Positions 15,603 to 23,376 of a stretch of 25,947 nt of DNA are shown here, one piece after another; within the stretch, counting starts at the first letter, position 1; each line of letters starts with the position of its first letter. Under the pieces are notes generated by a model. That model made no database searches, was not told the DNA's origin, and saw only the letters and a program-made list of their open reading frames with translations. Source of the DNA: Caryophanales bacterium UBA2450 (GTDB taxonomy: Bacteria; Bacillota_I; Bacilli_A; RFN20; CAG-826). The position numbers and the translations under genes are program-made. The stretch covers positions 1-25,947 of the forward strand of contig DDQE01000039.1 of the NCBI GenBank assembly GCA_002342545.1, read 5' to 3'.

Positions 15603-16166
15603 ATGGAAAAGACATTTGGTAATTTTACATTTATAGAAACCCCAATTAAGGGTGTATATGTCATTGAAGCAAAAAAATACGGCGATAATCGCGGTTATTT
15701 TATGGAAACATATCAAAAAGAAAACTTTGATAAGGCGGGATTAATTTTTAACTTTATCCAAGATAATCAATCTAAAAGCAAAAAAGGCGTACTTAGAGGT
15801 TTACACTATCAAAAGAAGTTCCCTCAAACAAAACTCGTAAGAGTGATTGAAGGAGAAGTATATGATGTGGCGGTTGATTTAAGAAAAGATTCTCCAACAT
15901 TTGGTAAATATTATGGTGTTGTTCTTTCCGCAGAAAAAGGAAATCAGTTCTTAATCCCTAAAGGATTTGCGCACGGCTTTTACGTTTTAAGTGAAACCGC
16001 TACTTTTGTTTATAAAGTTGATGAGTTTTATCATCCTGAAGATGAAGGCGGCTTTATGTGGAACGATCCTGAAGTTGGAGTGAAGTGGCCTTTAGACGGT
16101 GAACCACTTTTATCTGAGAAAGACAAAGTTCAATTATCGTTTGAAGATAGCAAAGGATTATTTTAA
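15603..16166 (+). CDS. rfbC: dTDP-4-dehydrorhamnose 3,5-epimerase
   Basis: This 187-residue cupin enzyme catalyses the third step of the pathway, epimerising dTDP-4-keto-6-deoxyglucose at C3 and C5. It shows RGYFMETY near the N-terminus, the catalytic GVLRGLHYQ with H68, and IPKGFAHGFYVLSE at 118-131. Y143 in the DEFYHPEDEGG segment is the likely catalytic tyrosine, followed by MWNDPEVGVKWP. Length and motifs match RmlC. The start is 1 nt after the rfbA stop and the stop abuts rfbD, so the three are cotranscribed. Confidence 0.95.
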   Translation: MEKTFGNFTFIETPIKGVYVIEAKKYGDNRGYFMETYQKENFDKAGLIFNFIQDNQSKSKKGVLRGLHYQKKFPQTKLVRVIEGEVYDVAVDLRKDSPTFGKYYGVVLSAEKGNQFLIPKGFAHGFYVLSETATFVYKVDEFYHPEDEGGFMWNDPEVGVKWPLDGEPLLSEKDKVQLSFEDSKGLF

Positions 16167-17048
16167 ATGAATAAAGACTTAAAAATCTTAGTTACTGGAG
16201 TAAAAGGACAACTAGGTTTTGACTGCGTTAGAATCCTAAAAGAGCGAGGCTACTGTAGGGTTTTAGGCATCGATAAGGATGAATTAGACATCACTGATGA
16301 GGAAGAAGTTAATCGATTTGTCTTAGAATATAAACCTGATGTTATTATGCATAATGCAGCCTGGACTGCAGTGGATAAAGCTGAAGAAATGCCTGACCTA
16401 GTTTATAAAGTTAACGCTTTAGGTCCTAAATATATCGCTGCCGCTGCTTATAAAGTTGGGGCAAAGATGTTTTATATCTCTACTGACTATGTTTTTGATG
16501 GAGAAGGAACTATTCCTTTTGAAGTAGATTCTCCTAAAGATGGTTTATCTATATATGGCAAGACCAAGTCTCAAGGAGAGGACTTTGTGATTGGCGAAAC
16601 TAATAAATATTTTATTATTCGTATTTCTTGGGTATTTGGGATTAACGGTAACAATTACATCAAAACAATGTTGAAGTTATCTAAGATTAAGGATGAATTA
16701 AATATTGTTTGTGATCAAATTGGCTCACCAACTTATACTTATGATCTTGCTAATTTGATGGCGGACATGATGGAAACAGATAAATTTGGTATTTATCACG
16801 CTACTAACGAGGGATTCTGTTCTTGGTATGATTTCACTAAATATATTTATAAAGCTAAAGGGATTACAAATGTAAAAGTTAATCCTATTACTACTGAAGA
16901 ATATTTAAAGATTAATCCAAATCAAGCGAAAAGACCTCTTAATAGTAGAATGTCCAAATCTTCACTTACAAAAGCGGGATTTAATTTACTCCCAAAATGG
17001 GAAGACGCAGTTGATAGATATTTAAAGGAATTAGGTAATGATTATTGA
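16167..17048 (+). CDS. rfbD: dTDP-4-dehydrorhamnose reductase
   Basis: This 293-residue short-chain dehydrogenase performs the last step, reducing the keto sugar with NAD(P)H to dTDP-L-rhamnose. It has the nucleotide loop GVKGQLG at 11-17, HNAAWTAVDKAE, the STDYVFDG segment (catalytic T106) and YGKTK with Y130 and K134. The C-terminal KRPLNSRMSKSSL motif is typical of RmlD. The gene begins at the base after the rfbC stop. Its TGA stop lies inside the next gene, an 11-nt overlap. The assignment is secure. Confidence 0.95.
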   Translation: MNKDLKILVTGVKGQLGFDCVRILKERGYCRVLGIDKDELDITDEEEVNRFVLEYKPDVIMHNAAWTAVDKAEEMPDLVYKVNALGPKYIAAAAYKVGAKMFYISTDYVFDGEGTIPFEVDSPKDGLSIYGKTKSQGEDFVIGETNKYFIIRISWVFGINGNNYIKTMLKLSKIKDELNIVCDQIGSPTYTYDLANLMADMMETDKFGIYHATNEGFCSWYDFTKYIYKAKGITNVKVNPITTEEYLKINPNQAKRPLNSRMSKSSLTKAGFNLLPKWEDAVDRYLKELGNDY

Positions 17049-17868
17049 TGGAGTTGTAGTTTTATATAACCCAGATATAGAAGTAGTTGAAAACATCAAT
17101 AGTTATCAATCTTTTTTGCGTAAACTGTTCGTTATTGATAACTCTACTTCATATAATGAAGAAGTCATTAATAAGTTAAAAGAATATCCAAATGTTGTCT
17201 ATAAGTCTTTAGATGGGAATAAAGGTATCGCTAAAGCACTAAAAGAAGGCTTAGAATTATCAATTAAAGACAAAGTAGACTTTACCTTAACCATGGATCA
17301 AGACTCTGTTTTTCCGAAGGATAAATTAGATATTGTTAAAACTTATTTAGAAAAATATTCAAACGAATATGCGATTATTGGTCTTAACTTTAATAGCGAT
17401 TCAAAAGAAGCAAAATTAGTGGAAGAACAATTCTTGTTAACTTCTGGTAACTTCATTAAAAATGAAGACTATCATAAAATAAGTGGTTTTAAAGAAGAAT
17501 TATTTATCGATTGGGTAGACTTTGATTTATGTGAACAGTTCTATTCAATTGGAAAAAAAGTTGGCTATATTAACGAAGTTTCTTTGCTTCATACGATGGG
17601 TAATCCAGAAAGCCATAATTTATTAGGTAAAAAAGTTACCACGCTTAATCATCCGCTGATTAGATATTATTATCGATATCGTAATGGATTATATCTATAC
17701 AAAAGAAACAAGAAGTTTTTCAAAAAGAAATATAAACACGACATAATTATTGATAGAATTAAGATTCTTCTTTATGAGAAGAACAAACATGCGAAATTTA
17801 AAATGATAAGAAGAGGCCGAAAAGACGCTAAAAGAAATATATTAGGACCTTACAAGGAGGAAAAATAA
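17038..17868 (+). CDS. rhamnosyltransferase-like family-2 glycosyltransferase
   Basis: This 276-residue protein begins MIIDGVVVLYNPDIEVVENI and has FVIDNS (31-36), GNKGIAKALKEG (60-71) and MDQDS (86-90) with the metal-binding D87 and D89. This is the profile of the RfbF-like bacterial rhamnosyltransferases. It overlaps rfbD by 11 nt and sits between rfbD and rfbB, splitting the rml genes. It probably adds rhamnose to a lipid-linked glycan. The C-terminal 60 residues are strongly basic and may bind the membrane. The exact acceptor is unknown. Confidence 0.85.
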   Translation: MIIDGVVVLYNPDIEVVENINSYQSFLRKLFVIDNSTSYNEEVINKLKEYPNVVYKSLDGNKGIAKALKEGLELSIKDKVDFTLTMDQDSVFPKDKLDIVKTYLEKYSNEYAIIGLNFNSDSKEAKLVEEQFLLTSGNFIKNEDYHKISGFKEELFIDWVDFDLCEQFYSIGKKVGYINEVSLLHTMGNPESHNLLGKKVTTLNHPLIRYYYRYRNGLYLYKRNKKFFKKKYKHDIIIDRIKILLYEKNKHAKFKMIRRGRKDAKRNILGPYKEEK

Positions 17869-17869
17869 C

Positions 17870-18886
17870 ATGGCGAAATTCTTAGTTACTGGAGGAGCAG
17901 GATTCATTGGAGGAAATTTCCTTCATATCATGGTGAATAAATACCCTGAAGATCAATATGTTTGTATTGATGCATTAACATATGCTGGAAATATGGAAAC
18001 CTTAGCTCCTATTATGAATAAACCTAACTTTAAATTTGTTCATGAAAATATTTGTAATAGAGAAGCAGTGTTCAAATTATTTGAACAAGAGCATTTTGAT
18101 TATGTAATTAATTTTGCTGCTGAATCTCACGTTGATCGAAGTATTGAAAATCCTGAAATCTTTTTAAAAACCAATATTTTAGGTACTCAAGTTTTAATGG
18201 ATGCTTGCCGTAAATACGGAATCAAAAGATATCATCAAGTGTCTACTGATGAAGTCTATGGTGATTTACCATTAGATAGACCTGATTTATTCTTCCATGA
18301 AGACACCCCAATTCATACTTCTAGTCCATATAGTGCATCTAAGGCTAGTGCAGACTTATTAGTGCTTGCTTATCATCGTACATTTAAATTACCTGTAACT
18401 ATTTCTAGATGTAGTAATAACTATGGACCATATCATTTCCCAGAAAAACTCATTCCTTTAATGATTCAAAAAGCATTAAGAAATGAGCCATTACCTGTAT
18501 ATGGTAAAGGTGAAAACGTTAGAGACTGGCTTTATGTAGGCGACCACTGCACTGCGATTGACTTAATAGTTAGACATGGTAGAGACGGCGAAGTTTATAA
18601 TATCGGCGGTCATAATGAAAGAACTAATCTTGAAGTAGTGAAGACCATTTTAAGAGCGTTAGGTAAACCAGAGAGTCTTATCACCTATGTTAAAGATCGC
18701 CCTGGTCATGATCTTAGATATGCGATGGATCCAACTAAGATTGAGACCGAACTAGGTTGGAAACCTGAACATAATTTTGACACAGGAATACAGGCTACCA
18801 TTAAGTGGAATCTAGAGAACCAGGAGTGGCTTAAACACGTCGAAAGCGGCGAATACATGAACTGGTTAGAAAGACAATATAAGTAA
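17870..18886 (+). CDS. rfbB: dTDP-glucose 4,6-dehydratase
   Basis: This 338-residue enzyme catalyses the second step of the pathway, oxidation and dehydration of dTDP-glucose with bound NAD+. It has VTGGAGFIGGNF (6-17), DALTYAGN, AAESHVDRSI, STDEVYG with catalytic T126, D127 and E128, and the YSASK pair Y154/K158. These match RmlB over the full length. A perfect AAGGAGG stands before the ATG, the strongest ribosome site in the operon. It is the last gene, ended by the terminator at 18893-18918. The usual order is A-C-D-B or B-A-D-C; here a glycosyltransferase is inserted. Confidence 0.96.
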   Translation: MAKFLVTGGAGFIGGNFLHIMVNKYPEDQYVCIDALTYAGNMETLAPIMNKPNFKFVHENICNREAVFKLFEQEHFDYVINFAAESHVDRSIENPEIFLKTNILGTQVLMDACRKYGIKRYHQVSTDEVYGDLPLDRPDLFFHEDTPIHTSSPYSASKASADLLVLAYHRTFKLPVTISRCSNNYGPYHFPEKLIPLMIQKALRNEPLPVYGKGENVRDWLYVGDHCTAIDLIVRHGRDGEVYNIGGHNERTNLEVVKTILRALGKPESLITYVKDRPGHDLRYAMDPTKIETELGWKPEHNFDTGIQATIKWNLENQEWLKHVESGEYMNWLERQYK

Positions 18887-18892
18887 TCAATC

Positions 18893-18918
18893 AAATCGCT
18901 AGAAATAGCGGTTTTTTT
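18893..18918 (+). terminator. intrinsic terminator of the rhamnose operon
   Basis: CGCTA (18897-18901) pairs with TAGCG (18906-18910) around a GAAA tetraloop, flanked by A residues and a G plus T7 tail (18911-18918). Confidence 0.9.
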
Positions 18919-19003
18919 GCGCAAAACAGCCCTAATTTTTCTAAAAACGTATATTTTTTTGTCTTCTACGTCTTAAAAACTATTTATAAATGATTTTCTT
19001 TTC

Positions 19004-19031
19004 TTTACAAATATTTTGTAAATTGTATAAT
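19004..19031 (+). promoter_or_regulatory. promoter of the flippase gene
   Basis: TTTACA (19004-19009), a 16-nt spacer and TATAAT (19026-19031) form a near-consensus promoter. The leader would be about 20 nt and carry TAAGGT (19047-19052) five nt before the ATG. Confidence 0.75.
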
Positions 19032-19057
19032 CGATATAACGCTTTATAAGGTAATTT

Positions 19058-20713
19058 ATGGGTAAAGCAATTAGTGACGAAACAAACGTTGAACGAATAG
19101 AACATAAAAGTAAAAAGAATATTGCCATTGGCACAGTCTTAGGCTATGTTGCTATTTTAATTAGCGTGGCTTATGGATTGTTCTTGACTCCGATTATTAT
19201 TCAACATGTCGGTCAGGATAACTATGGAATTTATGGTCTTTCTACTTCCATAATCAATCTTTTCTTGATGGATTTTGGTTTAGGCCAGACTATTTCGACT
19301 AAACTTGCTAAATTAAGAGCCGCAAATGATAAAGAGGGTGTTGAAAGATTCCTTTCTGGCATTTTCAAACTATATTTATTTGCCGATTTATTCTTTATTG
19401 TTGTCATTCTTGTTTTGTTCTTCATTGCACCTTATACATTTAAAAGCTCATACACTCCAGATCAAATCACGACATTGAAATATATGTTTTTAATTGTTGG
19501 TGGTTATTCTTTAATTTCTCTACCATCAAGTGTATTTACTGGTGTTATTTCAACTTATGAAAAATTTAGCATGATTAAGACTTTTGATATTATTCAAAAG
19601 GTCTCTTATCTTGGCTTATCTTTATGTTCAATCTATTTAGGATGGGGCGTTATTGGTATTGTGTGCGTTAACGTTGCAAGCGGTATTCTTGCTATTGCGT
19701 TGAGATTTATTTATATGCGCACATATTTAAAAATTAGACTTAATCTTCGTAAGAGCATCGATAAAAAAGAACGAAAAGACGTCATCTCATTCTCTGGGTG
19801 GGGATTTATTATTGCCCTATTTGGTAGATTAACTATTACCATCACTCCATTTATTTTAGGAATTGTTTCTAGTGCCTTCCAGGTTACCTTGTTCACCTTA
19901 GTTTCTACTATGGAAACATACATATTTATGTTTGGTGAGGCATTTTCTGGTTCGTTTATGGCCAAGATTGCTAGAACTGAATCTACTGGAACTAAAGAAG
20001 AAAAAATTGCTCACTTACAGTCATTAACGGAAAAAGTTGGCAAACTTCAATTCTGTGTAATTTCTTTAATTATTGTTGGTTTCATTTCTGTTGGATATGA
20101 ATTTGTTCATGTTTGGATGGAAGGTGCTGCTACTATAGAACACCCTCTTGTTCCTGGACCTGGACAAAGCTTATTTGAATCATATTCAGTTATTTATTAT
20201 GCCATTATTGCTATTAGCGCTTTAAATCTTGTTGATTTACCACAAATCCCATTAGGGAATGCTATGTATTTACACGGACATATCAAGCCACTTGCAATTA
20301 ACAGTATTGTACGTGCTGTTATTAACGTTGGATTATCATTTGCTTTATCTTCATTCTGGGGAGCATTTGGTGCTTCAGTTGCTGTTTTAATAGCCGGTAT
20401 AATTGGTTTATTCCTTAATAATATTTCTTATAAGAAATATCTGGGCATTTCTATTTCTCATTATTTTATGTCAGTCTATGGTAAAGCTGGTCTAACCGCC
20501 TTAATCACAGTAGGTATTGGTTTATTATTACATTTCTTTATGCCGCTAGATGATAAGAAATTTATTAAACTTATCATTGATGGAGTAGCGGTTGTTGTTG
20601 TCTATTTGACCTGCACCTTTACCATTACATTCAACAAACAAGAAAGACGCCATTATATGAACATTCTTTTTGAAATTTTGCACATCAAAAAGAGGTTCGA
20701 TGAGAACGCTTAA
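19058..20713 (+). CDS. polysaccharide flippase (Wzx-like)
   Basis: This 551-residue membrane protein of the MOP/polysaccharide-transporter superfamily has roughly twelve to fourteen hydrophobic helices. An early GLFLTPIIIQHVGQDNYGIY segment and the FLMDFGLGQTISTKLAKLRA stretch are typical of lipid-linked oligosaccharide flippases. It would turn undecaprenyl-linked repeat units to the outer face. It is longer than many Wzx proteins; the central loop (about residues 305-385) and a C-terminal extension account for this. It has its own promoter, not that of the rhamnose operon. No Wzy polymerase is encoded beside it. The substrate is inferred from its neighbours. Confidence 0.85.
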   Translation: MGKAISDETNVERIEHKSKKNIAIGTVLGYVAILISVAYGLFLTPIIIQHVGQDNYGIYGLSTSIINLFLMDFGLGQTISTKLAKLRAANDKEGVERFLSGIFKLYLFADLFFIVVILVLFFIAPYTFKSSYTPDQITTLKYMFLIVGGYSLISLPSSVFTGVISTYEKFSMIKTFDIIQKVSYLGLSLCSIYLGWGVIGIVCVNVASGILAIALRFIYMRTYLKIRLNLRKSIDKKERKDVISFSGWGFIIALFGRLTITITPFILGIVSSAFQVTLFTLVSTMETYIFMFGEAFSGSFMAKIARTESTGTKEEKIAHLQSLTEKVGKLQFCVISLIIVGFISVGYEFVHVWMEGAATIEHPLVPGPGQSLFESYSVIYYAIIAISALNLVDLPQIPLGNAMYLHGHIKPLAINSIVRAVINVGLSFALSSFWGAFGASVAVLIAGIIGLFLNNISYKKYLGISISHYFMSVYGKAGLTALITVGIGLLLHFFMPLDDKKFIKLIIDGVAVVVVYLTCTFTITFNKQERRHYMNILFEILHIKKRFDENA

Positions 20714-20778
20714 TTTTTAAAATCAATTTTTTCTGTTTTTTCTACTTTTTATGCTGGTCAAGATACTTTGGAGAGTGT

Positions 20779-20852
20779 CGCATCAAAAAGGAGATATCTT
20801 TAAAAAAAGATATTATTGTGTATAATATTCATAAAGAAAAAATCATGATGCG
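20779..20852 (+). repeat. nested inverted repeats before the second channel gene
   Basis: ATATCTTT (20794-20801) pairs perfectly with AAAGATAT (20806-20813) around AAAA. CGCATCA (20779-20785) and TGATGCG (20846-20852) form a second, wider inverted repeat that encloses the first and the promoter. The inner dyad overlaps the -35. This may be an operator or a regulatory hairpin. Confidence 0.5.
20799..20826 (+). promoter_or_regulatory. promoter of the second channel gene
   Basis: TTTAAA (20799-20804), a 16-nt spacer and TATAAT (20821-20826) form a fair vegetative promoter. Transcription would start near 20833 and leave an 80-nt leader with GTGAGAG close to the ATG at 20913. Confidence 0.55.
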
Positions 20853-20912
20853 TATTTAAGTAGAAAATATTGGTGAAGAAACTAATATATTAAGAAGTGA
20901 GAGAATTTAATT

Positions 20913-21830
20913 ATGACTAAGAAAAGTAAATTTGTAATAAATCCAGATACTATTAGAATCATTCTTATTGTGATAGGAAGTATTTTTTCTACCTTAGTTT
21001 TAGCCTTTTCTATCTTAGCAATCAATGAAATCCAGACAAATCACTTAGACGCGGCGAGTAGATATTTATTATTTATCTTTATTGTTTTAGGCTTATCTAG
21101 ACTAGTAACATTCTTTATAGAAAGAACTAAATTAAGTTTTATAAGATTCCTTACTTTATTCATTTTTAATGCGGTACTTGGAATTATTGTAATGTTTGCT
21201 AGACAAAACCCATATTTTTATCAGCTTGTGGGTGGACTTTACTGCATGACTATTATTATTTCTCGTATCTTTAAATTATTACAAAATCATTCCAAAAGAA
21301 GCATTGTAATAAATAGCTTAATTATTTTGGCAGCGATTTTATTGGCTATTGGTTTATTTATTTCAAAAGAGAATGACACAATTGCTAGCCCAGTAACTGT
21401 AACATGTACAGTAATCGCTATTAGTGCCTTCTTTGAAGTTATCTCTAATGCGACTACACATATGAGAGCCAAAGTTTTATTCAAAATTATTGTTAGAACC
21501 TACGCTTTAGAAATCATTTTAGGTTTAGTAACTTTAATGGTTGGCTCCTCCATTATCTTAATGATTTATGAAAAAGACACGATTAAATCATTCTGGGATG
21601 GGTTATATCATTGCTTTGCAACCGTTACCACAATCGGATTTGGTGATTTCCCAATGGTCACTCCAATTGGAAGAGCGATAACAGTTATATTAGGTATATA
21701 TGGCATTGTCGTTGTGGCAGTCATTACCTCTATTATCGTTAACTTCTATAACGAAACCACCGGGAAAAAAGATATTGACGAATTTAAAGAAATCGAAGAA
21801 GAGACAAAAAATAAAAAGAAGAAAGAATAA
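20913..21830 (+). CDS. 8-TM potassium-type ion channel, paralogue
   Basis: This 305-residue protein has the filter TTIGFGD at T239-D245 and the flanking helices of a cation channel, with six further hydrophobic segments in front. The pore and last helix are clearly homologous to the channel at 10691-11623: both have GIxGIVVVA and SxIVNFYNE, and both end in a charged lysine/glutamate tail. The N-terminal parts are much more diverged. It is transcribed alone from its own promoter and ends at a terminator hairpin. It may supply potassium or set membrane potential. No ligand-binding RCK domain is present, so gating is unclear. Confidence 0.82.
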   Translation: MTKKSKFVINPDTIRIILIVIGSIFSTLVLAFSILAINEIQTNHLDAASRYLLFIFIVLGLSRLVTFFIERTKLSFIRFLTLFIFNAVLGIIVMFARQNPYFYQLVGGLYCMTIIISRIFKLLQNHSKRSIVINSLIILAAILLAIGLFISKENDTIASPVTVTCTVIAISAFFEVISNATTHMRAKVLFKIIVRTYALEIILGLVTLMVGSSIILMIYEKDTIKSFWDGLYHCFATVTTIGFGDFPMVTPIGRAITVILGIYGIVVVAVITSIIVNFYNETTGKKDIDEFKEIEEETKNKKKKE

Positions 21831-21832
21831 AT

Positions 21833-21849
21833 GCCACTATGTGGCTTTT
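21833..21849. terminator. shared hairpin between convergent genes
   Basis: GCCAC (21833-21837) pairs with GTGGC (21841-21845) around TAT, with TTTTATTTT on the plus side and ATTTATT on the minus side. Genes converge here with a 17-nt gap, so it can serve both strands. Confidence 0.7.
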
Positions 21850-23107
21850 ATTTTGAGTATTTTGCTTTGGTTGAATCGTAAATGTGTTCCACTGCAAAGT
21901 GAATTTTTGTTAATGCTTTAGGGTTAATTAAAGGATAAACAAAATACGTATTTTCATTATCCGCTAATTCGAGAAAGGCACCTCGACCAATATAATCATA
22001 TTCGATATGGATGCCGTAGCTATGTAGTGGTGGTCTAATAAATGAGAACTCTTCTTTGTTCTTTCCTTTAACGATAATTCCTTCATTTATGGAGTGCTCT
22101 AGATGATATTCTCCTTCTAAAGGAACAAAACCTATTTTTGCTCCTAATAGCTTTTCTACTCTAACATCATCTTCAAAGTGATACGTGCCTTCTAAGACTT
22201 CTTTTTTGACACATTCTTTTTCCCATTTATACCATTTTGATGGGAAATCAAATTTAGTTTCCCCGTTCATACATTTTAAATGACCATCTTCTAAATAATC
22301 ATAAGTAACTCCACACTTATTACATTTTAAGTAATGGGATTCACTAGACATTTCAAATTCCGTTCCACAGTGGGGACATTTATATAATATTCTTTCTAAT
22401 CCAACCGCGCGATTTTCATAGGTGTTTTTGATGTTGTGATCCAAAGCCCATTTTTCTTCATTCATATCGTATTGGGCTTCAATCTTTTCTTGAATCTCTT
22501 GAGGAGTCATTATTTCTAAATCAGACTTATAAATGATAGTTTCTACTTCTGATATTATTGGTCTTACTTTTCTTTGTTTTCTATCTGACCATTGAGGGAG
22601 GTGGAGATAATCTCCATGACACTTAATAAAAACTACAGGTACATTTGCCTTTTTAATAAATCTCCCTAAGCTTTTATCTATTCTTTCGTTTTCTCCGGTA
22701 AATGAATATCTCGCTTCTGGATAGATAATTAATGACTTCTTTCGTTTTTGAAGTACTTCCATGTATTTAAGAGCGCTTCTAGGATCATTAGAGAATTTAC
22801 GCTTTGCTAAAACACCTATATGTCTAAAGATAAAATAGCGTGGAATAAATTCTTCTACTGTACTAATCCAATACACCCTATGAGGGAAAGTAGTGGCTAA
22901 AGCGATATAGAAATCAAGCATTGAAGCATGAGTGGATAATACGATATAAGGCGGTTTAGGAAGTTTAGTCTTTTTTATTATTTTTATTTTTTGAAGAAAC
23001 TTCACAATAAAAGCCGCAGTCCAAATAACAAAAGCAAAAGATATCCATATTCTTTTTACTGGTAAATAAGGACTAATCTCAGGATATTTCTTTTCTTTTT
23101 TCATCAA
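21848..23107 (-). CDS. PlsC-type acyltransferase with C-terminal zinc ribbon
   Basis: This 419-residue protein begins with a membrane-associated segment (about 20-38), then the acyltransferase motif HASMLD (H60 and D65 of HX4D) and YPEARYS at 129-135, the counterpart of the family's FPEGTRS. These place it among 1-acylglycerol-3-phosphate acyltransferase-like enzymes that transfer acyl groups to phospholipid precursors. Usual PlsC proteins are about 200-260 residues. This one continues into a zinc ribbon (C244, C247, C262, C265) and a beta-rich C-terminal domain of about 150 residues of unknown role. TTG at 23107 and ATG at 23104 are alternative starts, with no clear ribosome site. Confidence 0.8.
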   Translation of the reverse strand: MMKKEKKYPEISPYLPVKRIWISFAFVIWTAAFIVKFLQKIKIIKKTKLPKPPYIVLSTHASMLDFYIALATTFPHRVYWISTVEEFIPRYFIFRHIGVLAKRKFSNDPRSALKYMEVLQKRKKSLIIYPEARYSFTGENERIDKSLGRFIKKANVPVVFIKCHGDYLHLPQWSDRKQRKVRPIISEVETIIYKSDLEIMTPQEIQEKIEAQYDMNEEKWALDHNIKNTYENRAVGLERILYKCPHCGTEFEMSSESHYLKCNKCGVTYDYLEDGHLKCMNGETKFDFPSKWYKWEKECVKKEVLEGTYHFEDDVRVEKLLGAKIGFVPLEGEYHLEHSINEGIIVKGKNKEEFSFIRPPLHSYGIHIEYDYIGRGAFLELADNENTYFVYPLINPKALTKIHFAVEHIYDSTKAKYSK

Positions 23108-23113
23108 GAATAT

Positions 23114-23119
23114 CTTATA
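23114..23119 (-). promoter_or_regulatory. candidate -10 for the acyltransferase gene
   Basis: On the minus strand TATAAG at 23119-23114 lies nine nt upstream of the ATG at 23104, so the transcript would be nearly leaderless. The -35 is not convincing. Confidence 0.35.
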
Positions 23120-23187
23120 CGAATGTGTATTTATAACAAATACAAAAAAGAAAATAAAAAGGCTTTATGATTCAAGCTAGCTTACTT

Positions 23188-23193
23188 TATAAT
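23188..23193 (+). promoter_or_regulatory. -10 box that overlaps an upstream ATG
   Basis: TATAAT at 23188-23193 contains the first two bases of the ATG at 23192, so that codon cannot be transcribed in full and is not the start. AGAGG at 23203-23207 precedes the real ATG at 23213 by 5 nt. Confidence 0.55.
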
Positions 23194-23212
23194 GGATTTG
23201 TTAGAGGTCATT

Positions 23213-23374
23213 ATGAGTAATAATTCTAATAAAAAAAGAGAACTAGAAAATAATACCCAAAAGACTAATTTGGATTCTTTTGATATGAATAAATCTTTAG
23301 TCCAAAAGATTAAAGAAGGCGAAAAAGAAGATATTTCTTCTATGTCCACCTTTAATCCTAACGAAGAATGGTAA
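23213..23374 (+). CDS. small hydrophilic protein of unknown function
   Basis: This 53-residue ORF begins MSNNSNKKRELENNTQ and ends FNPNEEW. It is charged, rich in Asn, Lys and Glu, and has no membrane helix, cysteine or recognised domain. I chose 23213 rather than 23192 because the latter overlaps the -10 and the former has AGAGG at a suitable distance. It lies between two minus-strand genes, with its stop only 2 nt from the stop of the permease gene. Its promoter and ribosome site favour it being real, but I recognise no family. Confidence 0.5.
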   Translation: MSNNSNKKRELENNTQKTNLDSFDMNKSLVQKIKEGEKEDISSMSTFNPNEEW

Positions 23375-23376
23375 TT

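Noticed and set aside
15435..15716. 93-codon minus-strand ORF across the rfbA/rfbC junction
   Set aside because: Both plus-strand genes are certain from their motifs; this is the reverse complement of them and has no initiation signals.
17046..17048. TGA read as tryptophan (Mycoplasma-type code)
   Set aside because: rfbD and the gene ending at 13852 stop at TGA at the expected protein lengths, and Trp codons are TGG in conserved positions.
23192..23212. In-frame ATG at 23192 as start of the small protein
   Set aside because: It overlaps the -10 TATAAT and so would not be fully transcribed; ATG 23213 has a ribosome site.
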